Origin: Pestalotiopsis fici W106-1
Lineage: Eukaryota > Ascomycota > Sordariomycetes > Amphisphaeriales > Sporocadaceae
Reading direction: 5' to 3'
NCBI RefSeq assembly: GCF_000516985.1
Contig: NW_006917091.1
Location: forward strand, 1,440,977 to 1,504,976
Length of the DNA stretch: 64,000 nucleotides
Position numbers and translations under genes: made by a program. A model generated the notes under the pieces. That model was not told where the DNA came from. It saw only the letters and a program-made list of their open reading frames with translations, and made no database searches. This document shows, one piece after another, positions 47,277 to 60,346 of this stretch. Numbering within the stretch: position 1 is the first letter of the stretch; every line of letters begins with the position of its first letter.

Positions 47277-49107
47277 TAAGGTATATATATATACGCCTAC
47301 GGGTAGGAAAAGTTTTCTCCCCCCCCCTCTATTATTATATTTTTATATATGTAAAATAATAATTCGTATTCTTATAATTATAATTATTCGTATTAAATTA
47401 TACTTTTATATATAAATACCTAATTTTTCGTATATTAATTAGGTTTGGTAATAATAAATATAGCATAAATATAGTTATATTAAATTATATATATTTATTC
47501 GTTTATTCGCAATTATATGCGTTTCCTTTTATTATTTAGTAATTACCTAACTTTTACTATTTTTAATAAATTCCTATTTTATAATATAATTACGCTGCTT
47601 AGTTACTAATAAATATTTTTGGGAAATTAAGCTTAAATATTTTAGCTAGACGGTTTATTTTTATAAATTCGACCTTTTATTAAAAGCTAAAATTAGGGCT
47701 ATTAGCTATAAGCTTCCGATTTATATAAAGCAAAATAGTAGTTTTATAAATATATTTATTTGCTTTAATTTAGATAATTCGGATAATTTAAATACGCCTT
47801 TTACTTTATTTATACGCGCGGCTGCAAATTATATAATATATTTTCTTATGCTTTAAAACGGCATTAAACGTAATTTTAGGTAATCGATAAATGCGTTATA
47901 TTTTATAAATTTAAATATACGGAATTTTTAATAATTTTACTAAAATATCGTTAAAGCAAAAATAATTAATAACCGTATAAATCCAGCTAAAAAATAAATA
48001 ATATAATTTAAAATCCTTATAACCCTTTATTTATATTCGGTTAATTATAATATCGTAAATATTAGCGGCCTTTTATATAAATCGGATAACAAAATTATTA
48101 AGCATAATATTATTATTAGAACGCTTATGCTATTCGGTAAAATCTTTAGTAATACTTAAAATTATATCGCGTATATGTTATTTTTAGCGTTTATAAGCCC
48201 TAAAATTTCTTCGAAGCTATAATATATTATATATTTAACCGGTAATAATAATTCTCCTAATATAAACGAATTTTTTTTTAATATTAATAAGCTTATATAA
48301 ATTAAAAAGATTAAATATATTTTTCGCCTAAATTAAAAAACGAAAAAAACGGATAATATTAAAATTTATTTATTTATAAAAAAAGAATTATTACCGTCCG
48401 AGCCCGCCGATAATAATTTGCCGGACCCTTTTTCGCTTTTAATTAAAAAAAATAAAAATAAAGAAGCTTTTTATATCTTTTAATAAAGCCAAAATTATAC
48501 GAATTCGCTAAAAAGCAGTTAAACGGCGATTTTATATATTATTATTTAATACGGGCTTAATTTTTAATTTACCTTTTAAAAATAGTAATTACGGGATTTC
48601 GTTTATTATTAAATCCGAAATAAATAAAAACGTTAAAATTAAAAGTAAATCGCTTAATTCTTTTTAATAATTTTTAAATATTCGCTTAGCGATAAATTAT
48701 TTTAATAGCCTTTATATAAGGATATAAAATAAGGCCGCTTAACGGGATTAGTTAGTTAACCTCCTTTATTTATTTAATAATATATTTAAAAATAAGGAAC
48801 TTAATAACTTATCCGATAAATTCTTAAGCCTGGCGGATATAGTATTATATTATCGTGCGGTAGCTATAAATAAAAAAAATAAATTCGTTTTCGTTTATAC
48901 GCAATTATTTATTAATAATATTCGCTTTTCGTTTATTTAATTTATTAGTTGCATTTATACGCAATTATTTCCAGTCGTTTAAATTTATTATATTTTGCTA
49001 TTATTATTTTTTATATTTATAAATTTAATATAATATAAAAACGCATAAAAAAAAGAATACCTTTTATTTATTTATATTTAAATTCGTATATTTACTTTTA
49101 TATATTA
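47277..49107. other. A+T-rich relic sequence, left of the copia element
   Basis: About 1.8 kb of heavily mutated DNA inside the inverted repeats. I could not recognise a domain in any frame. It should be contiguous with 55181 onward once the copia element is removed. Confidence 0.5.
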
Positions 49108-49112
49108 TTATT

Positions 49113-49743
49113 TGTTGCACGGATGTTAATATAGCATCGTATAGTGCATAAAATTAGCTTTATAACGCATATTATATCGTTATAATAGCTATAAAACCTA
49201 TCGAAATATCGTTAAATAACGATATATAGGAAATCAGTAGAATTTACCCTATACTAACCTATAATTAGTATAACACCATTTATAGCCATTATTTATAATG
49301 CTATATAATTAATAAGTTATTATAGTTAATTATTATGGCTATTATAGCTATTAAAACCTATTGGAATCTAGTGGAACGTTCTATTAGATTAAGCCCTATT
49401 AAATATAGTTAGTATACCTGGCTATAATAGTCCTAAGGTTATAGGGTAACCTATACCGTAGAAATTTATAAAATCTTATAGTTTCTTCGATTATAAATCA
49501 ATTTTATTACTAATTAACTTAATTATAAATTTAATTTATTAGTAATATATTTTAAAATATTTTTATTAGTTGATTTTATAGGTATAAAAGGTAGTTATTT
49601 CTTTATAGTTAGTTATTTTTTCCTTAAGCTTTAATAAAATCAATTATATAGCCCTATAATTACTTTTTATAGCCTAATTTTACGAATTATATAAACGCTT
49701 CCCTGTGCCTAAGTTTATAATTTACTAATTATATTTTAGAATA
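49113..49743 (+). repeat. 5' LTR of the copia element
   Basis: 631 bp, beginning TGTTGCACGG. Its end, ATA, corresponds to ACA in the 3' copy. Differences from the 3' LTR that I checked at the ends are all transitions. Confidence 0.93.
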
Positions 49744-49757
49744 GGTTATAAGCCCGG
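49744..49757 (+). other. Primer-binding site, initiator-tRNA anticodon type
   Basis: The 14 bases after the 5' LTR, GGTTATAAGCCCGG, are complementary to the anticodon arm of eukaryotic initiator methionine tRNA (GGGCTCATAACC) except for one A that RIP would make from G. This is the half-tRNA priming known for Drosophila copia, in which a cleaved tRNA is used. Confidence 0.7.
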
Positions 49758-52700
49758 TCCGGTATAATATCGATTATATTAGGAACCGGACTTTATATCG
49801 AAAATTATAGCCGCTTTTTTAAACGAATTAATTTAACGTAAACTCTAGAATTCCGTTATAATAGCCGATTTTTTATAGGCCTATATATAAGCCTATATAA
49901 GCCGTAACTATATCGAAAATTATAATTAAATGGCTAATTATAGTAATTTTACCCGTTATAGCTATATAACGGCTATAAAATTACTTATAACTAATCCCTA
50001 TTATAATAGCCGATTTATTATAACACCCTATAATACCTGCTATATTATATTATAGCACCTAAATCCTATTATACACTTTATCGATAAAATAAAAGAATTA
50101 ATTTCTTTTATTTTTATTTTTCTTAACGATTCCTTTACCGTTTTTAACGATAATTATACCGTTATAATAGCAAAAATTCGGCAAAATAAATAACTTTATC
50201 CGTATTATTGCCGGATACCAAATACTAGAAAAACAAAAACTCTCCGGATCCGGAAATTAAAATACGTAGAAATCTATGTTGCAGTTATATTTTAAATTGC
50301 TAAGAATCGATCGGTTTTTTAAAATTACCGATATATATAACGGTATAACCGATATTTAGAAAGCCTAGGCATTATTTTTAATTCGTTAGAATTTAATAAC
50401 AAAACCGTTAAATTTAATATTCGATAAAATAAATCTATATAAAGCCTTATCGACTTTATAATTAGCCTATTAAGGCACCGGACCCATATTACGTTAATAA
50501 TTATATTTCGAATTTTATATTATTAAATTCGAGAATTATAATTCGTTAAACGAATTTATATCTATTTTTAAAGGATATATTTTAAAGCTTTTAAGCGTTA
50601 GGGTTAAAATCGATAATATCGATTAAAAAACGATTTTTATTGCAGCCTTCTAATCAGCTTACCCTATATAGGCTAACCGTTAACGCAGTGCTTTACGATT
50701 TATAAATCCATTTACCCTTAAAGGGTTAATTACGGATATTTTAGATAAAAACCGACGGGATCCGGATACGGCTATAGGAAATTCTTATTATACGGATAAT
50801 AAAAAATCCCGGTTCCCCCGATCTAATCAAAATTAACGGGGAACCCAAAGCGGAAATAGGAAGAATTCGAATAAATCGAATAAAGGGAAAAAACCGAATA
50901 ATTCGAATAAATCCAATAATTCGAATAATTCGAATAAGTCGAATTCTACCACAAACCAGAAATCTAAAAAATAGGGAAATTTACCCCGTAACGAAGATTC
51001 GGACGAAAACGAATCGTTTTATACTTTTTCGAATATTTCGAATAATTCGAAAATTTCGAAAAAGAAATTAACCACCTTTCCTAAGGACTAGTAGTTATAC
51101 AATATAGGCTTTTTAAAGCATATATCGAATAATAAGCACTTATTCGATAATTTTACTATAAAATCGGATTTTTTACCGATTATTATAAATGGTGGAAAAG
51201 TATTTCTAAAAGGAATTAGAAATATTACGCTTTTTTTTAAAATTAACCGGGAAATACGTAAAATAACGTTATTAAACGTGCTTTACGTATTAGAATTTCC
51301 GCTAAATATTATATCCGGCTAATTGCATTACTAAAAAGGCGGTATTATAAGCGGGAATAAATTATATAATTTTAAAAATAGGCCTTTTGCTACGTTAAAT
51401 TAAAAAAAACGTAAATTTTTCCTATATTTAGCTAATAAATTAAAGCCTAATATAGCATATTTAGCCATAAATCCACTAAAAGTAATAGAAAAAGCCCGTA
51501 TAATCGGTTTAAATTACCCGGAACCGAATTCGGATACGAAATCTAATAAAACCACGGATTTCGAGGAAATCGAATTAATTTCTAATTATTCGAATTTCTT
51601 TATAGCTACGGAAAAATAATATAAACGATTTAGCCACTTTAACTACGATATTTTAGCTAAAATAGCTAAAATAATTACGGGGATTCTTAAAAAAAAATTA
51701 AAAAAGGAGGATTTAAATTACGAATCTTATATTTCGGGAAAATTTACCCGAAACTAACCCTATACGAATCCGAATAAGGCTAATAAACCGTTATATCGTA
51801 TTTATATCGATACGGTTTATATTACCCCTTTTAGCTATTCCGGTTATAAATATATAATTAGTTTTACGGATAATAAAACCGGATTTCGGGAAATTAAATT
51901 TTCTAAAAAAAAAATCCGATATATTCGATATCGTAACAAATAAAATCGAATATTATAAAACCTAATTCGGAAAATATCCGAATATTATTCGCATAAATAA
52001 CGGTAAGGAGTTTTCCCCGGTTAAATTAGAAAATTATCTAACCGAAAAAAGGATTATTTTCGAACTTATAACTCTTTATATACTAAAATAAAACGGTATA
52101 GCCGAACGTACGAACCGGATTATTATCGAAAAAACTAGGACGGTTTTTATCGATTTATAACTCCCGAAAAACCTTTAGGAATTCGTTGCAAAAATAATAA
52201 TTTATTTAATAAATTTTATTATTATAGTATCCGGTCCATTTACTCCTTATTAGGAATTTTATAATTATTTCTAGCTAAAACGGGATAATAAGCCTAATTT
52301 ATTTTAAATCTATATATTAGGAATACCGGTTTTAGTTTATAAACCGAAAAAAATCCGTAAAAACTCCGATAAATTCGGAATTACCACCGAAAACGGGAAA
52401 ATAATTAGATATAACGGTAATAAAATTTATTACGTATATTTTCCCGATTAACCGTATAAATTATAAATTATACGGACCTCTTATATTCGATTATTACTTA
52501 AAAATCGAAAAAAAGGAAAAAATTACCGGATTTAGAATTACCGGATTAGGAAATAATACCGGATAAAAATTCCACCAACGGTAAATTTATCTAATCACAA
52601 ATCCCGGAAACGGTGGATCCATAAAATCCAAAAAATCCACCTCCCGGAAACGATCGAATTCTTCGATCTATTACGAATAAGTCCATAATCAACGATCGAC

Positions 52701-54544
52701 CGGACTTACCCGGGAACGAATCCAATATAAATAATAAATCTAATATAGATTCCGAATCCATAAATATTAATAATACCTTTTCGATTATTCCGAATAAATC
52801 GAATATTAAGGTAATTCTTCCGAAACTTACGGATTCCGAACGAAATAAATTCGTTAAATACGACGAATTATTCGCCGATATCTCGTATTATTTAATTATC
52901 GAAAATTCAGGCTATACGGAACCGAAAACAATAAAACAGGCATTAAAAAGCCCTAAAAAAAATAGAACCAGGCTATATACGCTAAATTACGGCAATTAAT
53001 TTAAAAAAGGACTTTTTAAACCATCGATTAAAATAAAATCCAAAAAGCCGGTAAAATCCCATTATTCGTAAAATAGGTATTTAAAAGGAAAACCGATAAA
53101 AACGGTAATATCAATAAATACAAAGCTAAACTAGTTATACGTAAATTCAAATAACGATATAAAATCGATTATTTCGAAACGTTCGCTATAGGAACAAAAT
53201 CCACTACCTAAAGGCTTTTATTAGCCTTAGCAGCCTATTACGATTAAGAAATCGAACAAATCGATATAATCGGTGCCTTCCTAAACGGGGAATTATATAA
53301 AAAAATATATATTACCCTTATAAACGGATTATCCGAATTCTTATCCGAAAACCCGGATTTAAATAATTTCGGATAGAAAATTAACGAAAAAGACTCCTAG
53401 GTAATCCAGCTCAAAAAGGCCTTATACGGTCTTAAACAAAATCCACGCTAATAGCAAATTATACTAAAAAACAATTTAAAAAAGCTTGGATTTAATCCAC
53501 TTATTTTAGACGAATCAGCGTATTTTAATAAAAATTCTAATATCTTTATTATTACGTATATAAACGACTTCTTGATTTTTGGTCCTAATTTACGTAAAAT
53601 CAACCAATTAAAATAAGATATTTCGAAAAAATTCGAAATAAAAAATCTAAAACCAATCTTTTATTTTCTCGGTATACAAATTAAAAAAAATCGAGAAAAT
53701 AAAACAATTCGTATAAACCAGGCAATTTACCTTAAGAAGTTACTGGAAATTAACGGATTTTCCGATATAAAACCGGCTAATATACCACTTAGCCCTAAAT
53801 TCCCAAAATCGTTATATACGTCAAAAAATAAAAACAACGAAAAACCGGCTTTAAAGGAATTTATCCACTTATATTAACATTTATTAAGTAGATTAATATA
53901 CGCTATAATCCAAACCAGGCCCGACCTAACTTACCCTATAGCATATCTAGCCAAATATATACAAAACCTATCGAAAACCACGATAAAAAAAATAAAAAAG
54001 GTATTTAATTATTTAAAATCCTATTACCACTTTAGAATTACCTTTAATAGGAAAATAAAACCCGGATTAATAGGTTATTCCGATGCCGATTTTGCTAATA
54101 ATTACGAAACCTATAAATTAACGTCCGGTTATTTATTTACGTTAAATAACGGGCCGATAAATTAAAAATCGAAACGGCAATTTATAATTTTTTTTATTAA
54201 CCATTAAAGCCGAATTTAACGAATTAAAGCAGGCTATCCGTAAAGCAATATAGTTAAAAAATCTCTTTACGGAAATCGGTATTAATATAAATACCGTATT
54301 AATTAAAAAAAATAATACGGGGGCTATAAATTTAGCATATAATCCGGAATATCACTAGCGTATTAAATATATTATTATACGGTATTTTTACATACGGCAA
54401 AAGGTTGAAAATAAAAATATTCGAATCGAATATATTTTAACCAACGATATACCAGCAAACGGCCTTATAAAACCACTTCCTAAAAATAAATTTTAGAAAT
54501 TTATTAAATTGTTAAATTTAACCGATATTATTTAATAAAAGGAA

Positions 54545-55175
54545 TATTATACGGATATTAATACAGTATCGTATAATGCATAAAATTAGCTTTATAACGC
54601 ATATTATATCGTTATAATAGCTATAAAACCTATCGAAATATCGTTAAATAACGATATATAGGAAATCAGTGGAATTTACTTTATATTAACCTATAGTTAG
54701 TATAACACCATTTATAGCCACTATTTATAATGCTATATAATCAATAAATTATTATAGTTAACTATTATGGCCATTATAGCCACTAAAACCCACTAAAATC
54801 CAGTGGAACGTTCCATTAAATTAAGCCCTACTAAATATAGCTAATGCACCTAGCCATAATGGTTTTAGGGTTACAGGGTAACCTATACCGTAGAAATTTA
54901 TAAAATTTTATAGTTTCTTCGATTATAAATTAATTTTATTACTAATTAACTTAATTATAAATCTAATTTATTAATAATATATTCTAAAATATTTTTATTA
55001 GTTGATTTTATAGGTATAAAAGGTAGTTATTCCTCCGTAATTAATTATTCTTTCTTTAAGCTTTAATAAAATCAGTTATATAGCCTTATAACTACCTTTT
55101 ACGGCCTGATTTTACGAATTATATAAACGCTTCCCTGTGCCTAAGTTTATGATCCACCAATTATACCTTAGAACA
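54545..55175 (+). repeat. 3' LTR of the copia element
   Basis: 631 bp. Its start TATTATACGG is the 5' LTR start TGTTGCACGG with two G-to-A and one C-to-T changes. It ends TTAGAACA, followed by the duplication TTATT. Confidence 0.93.
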
Positions 55176-55599
55176 TTATTTTTTTTTTCGTAAATATTAT
55201 AATAATAAAATTATATATTTTTTTTAATTATTATATTTTTCGCTATAAATCGATATTATCGTCGCTATAAATCTTATTTAAAATTATATTAGGGTTTCCG
55301 ATTAAACTAGATTTTACTAAAATTTTTCGAAGCTTTTTTTTATTTAAATAAGGCCTCGGAAGCAAATTAATCTTTAATTCGAATTGCCTTTTAATATATT
55401 TATTTAGCTTATCGCGAAATTATTTATATTATATAAAAAAAAGCGTTTTTTTTGCTTTTATCCCGTAATAACGGCAAATTACTAAGCTTTTTTATATATA
55501 TAAAATAAATATTTATTATAATTTAAGGTAAATATACCTCGATTTTAATATTTTCCGATTTATTAAATTGCTTTATTAAAATCCGTTAGCGTTTTCGAT

Positions 55600-56500
55600 C
55601 GAGTAGCATACGGCTATTTTTATATAAAAAAAAAATTAAATATATTATATAATACTTATAAAATACTAAAAATAACGTATAATCGCCTAGATTATTTCCG
55701 GATTTTATAGTTATTTTATAATTATATAAAATCTTAGAATTTAATATAAATAATAGGTATATAAATTTAAATTAACGCAATTTAATCCGCGAATTAATGC
55801 TTAAATTAATAATTTTGCTTAGCTAATTTGCCGAAATATTTTTATTTAAATTAATATACGGATAATTACGTAAAAACGAGTACGATCGAAAGGCAAAATT
55901 ATTATTAAATTATAATTTACCCGCTAAAAAAGCGTTTATCCTTCGTATAATTATTTTTATTATAATTTAATTTATTAATTTAAAGTGCTAGTCCTAAACG
56001 ATTAATAAATACGGATAATTATCTCCTTTTTTCGATTTCCTGCTAATATAGCTTTATATATAAGGTCATCGATAAATATAAATTTATTAAAAACTATTTA
56101 TCGTAAACCAGGTTTTTAAAGACGAAAATTCTTTAATTACCGCCGATTCGGCGTAATTTACGATAAAAACCAATAAGCCAATACGTATAAAATAATTTTA
56201 CCTTTACGGTTAAAACGTAATATTAACGGGATAAAATCCCATTAATCGATAATTTTAAAATATTATGCGATTATATTTCGGGCATAATATATTAAATATT
56301 TATAATAATATTAGGTAATAAATCGCGAATAAGCATTAATTATAATATATATTTTAAAACCGTAATAGGATAATTTATAATATATATCGATATATTAAGT
56401 AAAATTTGGTCCAGGTATAATCTATCTTCTTTTTCGTCGATATAAATGGTTACGTTATTATTAAATATAATTTAAATAAAATTTCCGGTATACCTCCTAT
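55600..56500 (-). mobile_element. Relic of a DDE (rve-type) integrase gene
   Basis: Read on the minus strand with stops ignored, this stretch preserves landmarks of the DDE integrase proteins frequent in fungal genomes: an INAYSRFIT-like segment (about 56345-56318) following DKLSHYG-like sequence, and further on NNYKIRK with a following RPYVV-like segment (about 55717-55680). The order and spacing match an N-to-C reading. Many stops and A+T bias show RIP damage. It may be the transposase of the outer element. Limits are approximate and the family name is uncertain. Confidence 0.5.
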
Positions 56501-57157
56501 AATAAATTAAATAATATAAAAAATTTCCGTTATCGTAAATAATTTTAAAAATTAAATCGGCTAATACGCTAAATAATAACCTTTCGGATATTTTCTGCTA
56601 AAAAAAACGTTTATAATATATTTGGTTTTTTTATAAGCTATTTTAAAATATATTTGCGATATATATTTAAATTTAAGCGGATTTAGAAAATAGTATATAA
56701 AAAAATAATATATCCCGCTTTTTTTATTACGCGCTTTAAATTATTATTAATTATACCGTATTAAAAAATTTTTTTACGAATATATTAAATAAAGGAATTA
56801 TTTATAATCGTTTGCTTTTAATTAGGTATAACGCTTTATTTTTAAAATCGATTATATAAGGTATAGCGAATTATATTAATATAATAGCGTTTTCGCAAAA
56901 TAGCAAAAAAAAATAAAATCTTTTAATTAAAGCGATATTAGTTCGTTAGCCATTTTTAATATTTTTCGAAATTATAACGTAAATAAGGCATTTTTTAAAA
57001 AATAATAGGTGATTTTAAAAAGGCGCTTCTTAAAAAAAGGAATTATTAATTATTATTTCGAATTCTTTTAAAAATAATAAAAAAAAAAAATAAACCGCGC
57101 AAATTCTAAAAAACGTCGATTAATATTTATAATTTATTAATAATATATATAAATTAA

Positions 57158-57787
57158 TATTCTAAGGTATAATTAGTGGATTATATAATTTAGGCATAGG
57201 GAAGCGTTCTTTATAATTCGTAAAATCAGGCCATAGGAGTAGTTATAAGGTTATATAACTGATTTATTAAAGCTTAAGGAAAAAATAACTAATTACGGAG
57301 GAATAACTACCTTTTATACCTATAAAATTAACTAATAAAAATATTTTGGAATATATTACTAATAAATTGGATTTATAATTAAATTAATTAATAATAAGGT
57401 TGATTTATAATCGAAAAAATTATCGAAATTTATAGATTTTTATAATATAGGTTACCTTATAACCTAGGGCCATTATAGCCAGGTGCATTAGCTATATTTA
57501 GTAAGGCTGGATTTAATAGAACGTTTTACTAAATTCTAATAGGTTCTAATAGCTATAATAGCTATAATAATTAATTATAATGCCTTATTAACTATATAGC
57601 ACTATAAATAATGGCTATAAATAGTGCTATACTAACTATAGGTTAGTATAGGGTAAGTTTTACTGATTTCCTATATATCGTTATTTAATAATATTTCGAA
57701 GGGTTTTATAGCTATTATAACGATATAATATGCGTTATAAAGCTAATTTTATGCATTATACGATGCTGTATTAACATCCGTGCAACA
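57158..57787 (-). mobile_element. Solo LTR of the same copia family, inverted
   Basis: A 630-bp copy of the copia LTR in the opposite orientation, from CCTTAGAATA (minus-strand end, 57158) to TGTTGCACGG (minus-strand start, 57787). It is flanked by the perfect 5-bp duplication ATTAA (57153-57157 and 57788-57792). No internal element sequence adjoins it, so it is the product of LTR-LTR recombination of a second insertion. Confidence 0.93.
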
Positions 57788-57869
57788 ATTAATTTTAATT
57801 TATAATAAAATATATAAATACCGGGAAATTTTTAATAAGATTTTCGGTATTTAGGATTTTTGCGATAAA

Positions 57870-58120
57870 ATCTGCAAATATTATAAATTTCGCAGCAAAA
57901 TAGGAAATTTTTATAATCTGCCGGGAATTTCCTAAAAAATCGCATAAAATCCAAAATATAATAGGGAAATTCTAGCAAAAATTATAGATATTATAAATTC
58001 CGTAGCAAAATAGGAGATTCCCGTAATTTGTCGGGAACTCCCTAAAAAATCGCGCAAAATTTAAAGTGCAATAGGGAAATTTTAGCAAAAATTATAAATA
58101 TTATAAATTTCGTAATAAAA
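57870..58120 (+). repeat. 110-bp tandem repeat, about 2.3 copies
   Basis: The word TTATAAATTY recurs at 57881, 57991 and 58101, exactly 110 bp apart. The units between share CAAAATAGG, TCGGGAA/CCGGGAA, CCTAAAAAATCGC and AATAGGGAAA segments, differing mainly by transitions. It lies next to the solo LTR and probably belongs to an older element. Confidence 0.85.
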
Positions 58121-58546
58121 ATAAAAACGTAATTTAAACGATAAAAAATATAAAAAACCACGGGAAAACGCATAAAATTTAAAATAAATAAGCGTAAAAA
58201 TTTATATTTATTAAATAAAATCTAAATTTATATAATTATATAATTAGCTAAAAGCTATTACGCGGGTATAACTAAAAATTACCGTAAAAAACCATAAATA
58301 ACCGCAAAAAACTATAAATAACCGTAAATAAGCGCAAATACGCGTGCTTAAAAAGCGAGGTATTTAAGCAAAATTATTATTATTAATATTATTAAAATTA
58401 CGGCAATTGCCGCGAACCTTAATAAAAGTGGAGTAAATACGACGACGACGGTTAAATTCGTTATCGATATAAATACGCCAAATCTTATAACGACTACACT
58501 ACGGGTTTCCAAAATAAACCTAAAATATAAGGGGTATTGGGGTTTA

Positions 58547-59002
58547 TGCTAACAGGGAGCAGTAGTCTTAAAAAAGGTATTAAGCAAAAAGTATTTTAAA
58601 AATAAAGGTAATTAAACTAATTCACAAATAAAATCGTTAAAGCGTATTAAATACTTCACCTATAAATAAAATAAATGCTTAAATTAATCACTAAAATAAT
58701 AACTATCTATATAAGAAGTCCTTTTATAATATATATCCGTTTATTCCCTTACTAATATCCCTTAGATTATAATGCCAAATCGACTTTATAGCCCTAAAAT
58801 CGATAAAATTCAATAATCCTAATAATCCAACCGTTTAGATTATTGCCAAGACTATAATCCTGTCAGGCAACTGGTTGGCAGCTATTAAGGATGGTGGTTC
58901 CCGTCTTAACCTATTCCCGGCTTTCGGTGCTAAGCCCCTCCCTTCTTTCCTTAAGCGCCAACACATTTATTTGTTCTTATGCAAGGGTGCATGTTCGTAA
59001 CA
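58547..59002. mobile_element. Possible remnant LTR with a less mutated G+C island
   Basis: This 456-bp segment begins TGCTAACAGGG and ends GTTCGTAACA (TG...CA). A G-rich run resembling a polypurine tract (AAGGGGTATTGGGG) sits just before it. Within it, 58860-58990 is of normal base composition, unlike everything around. No target duplication is found, so it may be a truncated element end. Low confidence. Confidence 0.3.
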
Positions 59003-60286
59003 AATCTTTTTAAATATATTAGCGTATAACGGACTAAAAACGCGCGGGAACGCGCGGGATTAAACGGAAATCTTATAAGCTTAATAATAATAGCTTTATA
59101 TAAATTTATATCGGTAATAATAAAGCGGGTGCTATTAAATTTATTAAAACGGGTAGCATCGGTATATTTGCGCTTTTAAGCGCTATCGTGCTTAAATTAT
59201 TAAGCTATAATAAATATAAATATACGGAAATAATTATATTTATAAAAAAAAAATTTACCTTTTTACGCTAAATTATAAATAAATAATTTTTACCGCGGCC
59301 GCTATAATAATAATTCGTATAAACTCCGTCGAAAAAATTAATTACTATTAAATAATAAATAAACGGAAATAAATAGGATTAACCGGGTTTTTATATTAGC
59401 GAAGCATTTTTTATAAAATCTTTTTAAGCGGAATTAATTAAAATATTATTAATAAATAATTTTATTATCGCTTAAAAATTGCGGATTAACGAATATAAAT
59501 AAAGGAAAATAAAAAAAATAAATATTATTAAAAAGCATTATATAAGCTATAATAATAGCGTAACGCTTTTAGCGAAATAAATTAAAATCGGCGATTTTTT
59601 TATTTTAATTAATTTTAATTATTTTTAGTTTAAAGCGATAAATAAGCTCCTAAAAAATTACGTTAAAATAAGCGGAAATATATAAAAATACGCAATTTTA
59701 CCTAGCCTTTTAAGGTAATATTAATAGCTATTTAAAATTTAGATTTACGGATAATATTTATAATAATTATAATAATAGCGTTTATATTTTCGCGCGTTTT
59801 AGCTTAACCGATATTAGCGTTATCGGGTATTTTAAGTATTTTTTTATTAAAAAATTAACGGCCGAAATTAGGTATAATAATTATAATATTAGTGCGATCG
59901 CGTTTATTTTTATTTATTTAGTATTAATAATTTAAAATTAAAAAGGTACGAATCGAAATTTATTAAATTATATACGTTAATAATTAATAAAATTTAAATC
60001 TGCGTATACCCGCGTATTTCCTATCGTTAGCAAAAGGAAAAAAAAAAACTTGGTAAATTATATTCGGAAAATAATAAACGTAAAAAAATTAATATTTAAG
60101 CCGTCGTATGCGTATATTCCCGTACGGAAAAAAACGTTAGGGCTATATTTATTTTTAAATTTATTAATTATTAAAAAAAAAAGTTTTTATTAGCGGATCG
60201 CAAATAAAAAATTTAAATAGCTATAATAGGCAAAGGATTTTCCGGTAATCCGTGCGAATTCCCGGTAGTCCGTGCGAGCGCCTAAT

Positions 60287-60346
60287 AGCGCGTAATAGCC
60301 TATAGCAGCGCGTAATAGCCTATAGTAGCGCGTAATAGCTTATAAT
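60287..60346 (+). repeat. 20-bp tandem repeat, three copies
   Basis: The unit AGCGCGTAATAGCCTATAGC recurs at 60287, 60307 and 60327 with T/C differences. It lies about 180 bp inside the right inverted-repeat arm, so it may be subterminal repeats of the outer transposon. Confidence 0.85.

Larger units (their letters stand above)
49113..55175 (+). mobile_element. Ty1/copia LTR retrotransposon, complete but RIP-inactivated
   Basis: The element is 6063 bp with two 631-bp LTRs (49113-49743, 54545-55175) and a 5-bp target duplication TTATT (49108-49112, 55176-55180). Order of the degraded domains is gag, protease, integrase, reverse transcriptase, RNase H, which is the copia order. Gag ends in an Asn/Ser/Lys-rich tract (about 50868-50950). 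The protease DTG reads NIG (51101-51109). The integrase core is near 51790-52130 (IYIDTVYITPF; PKQNGIAERTNR partly masked by stops). RT contains ALYGLKQNPR and a YVDD-like site now YIND (53557-53568). RNase H keeps GYSDADFA (54073-54096). Stops replace tryptophans, as C-to-T and G-to-A changes predict. The primer site at 49744 fits half-tRNA priming. A purine run precedes the 3' LTR. It is inactive. Confidence 0.95.

Noticed and set aside
47161..47415. Open frame across the N gap
   Set aside because: It consists of unknown residues plus A+T-rich sequence; it is an artefact.
57870..58120. CRISPR-like array
   Set aside because: The repeat period is a contiguous 110-bp tandem unit with no distinct spacers, in a eukaryotic genome.
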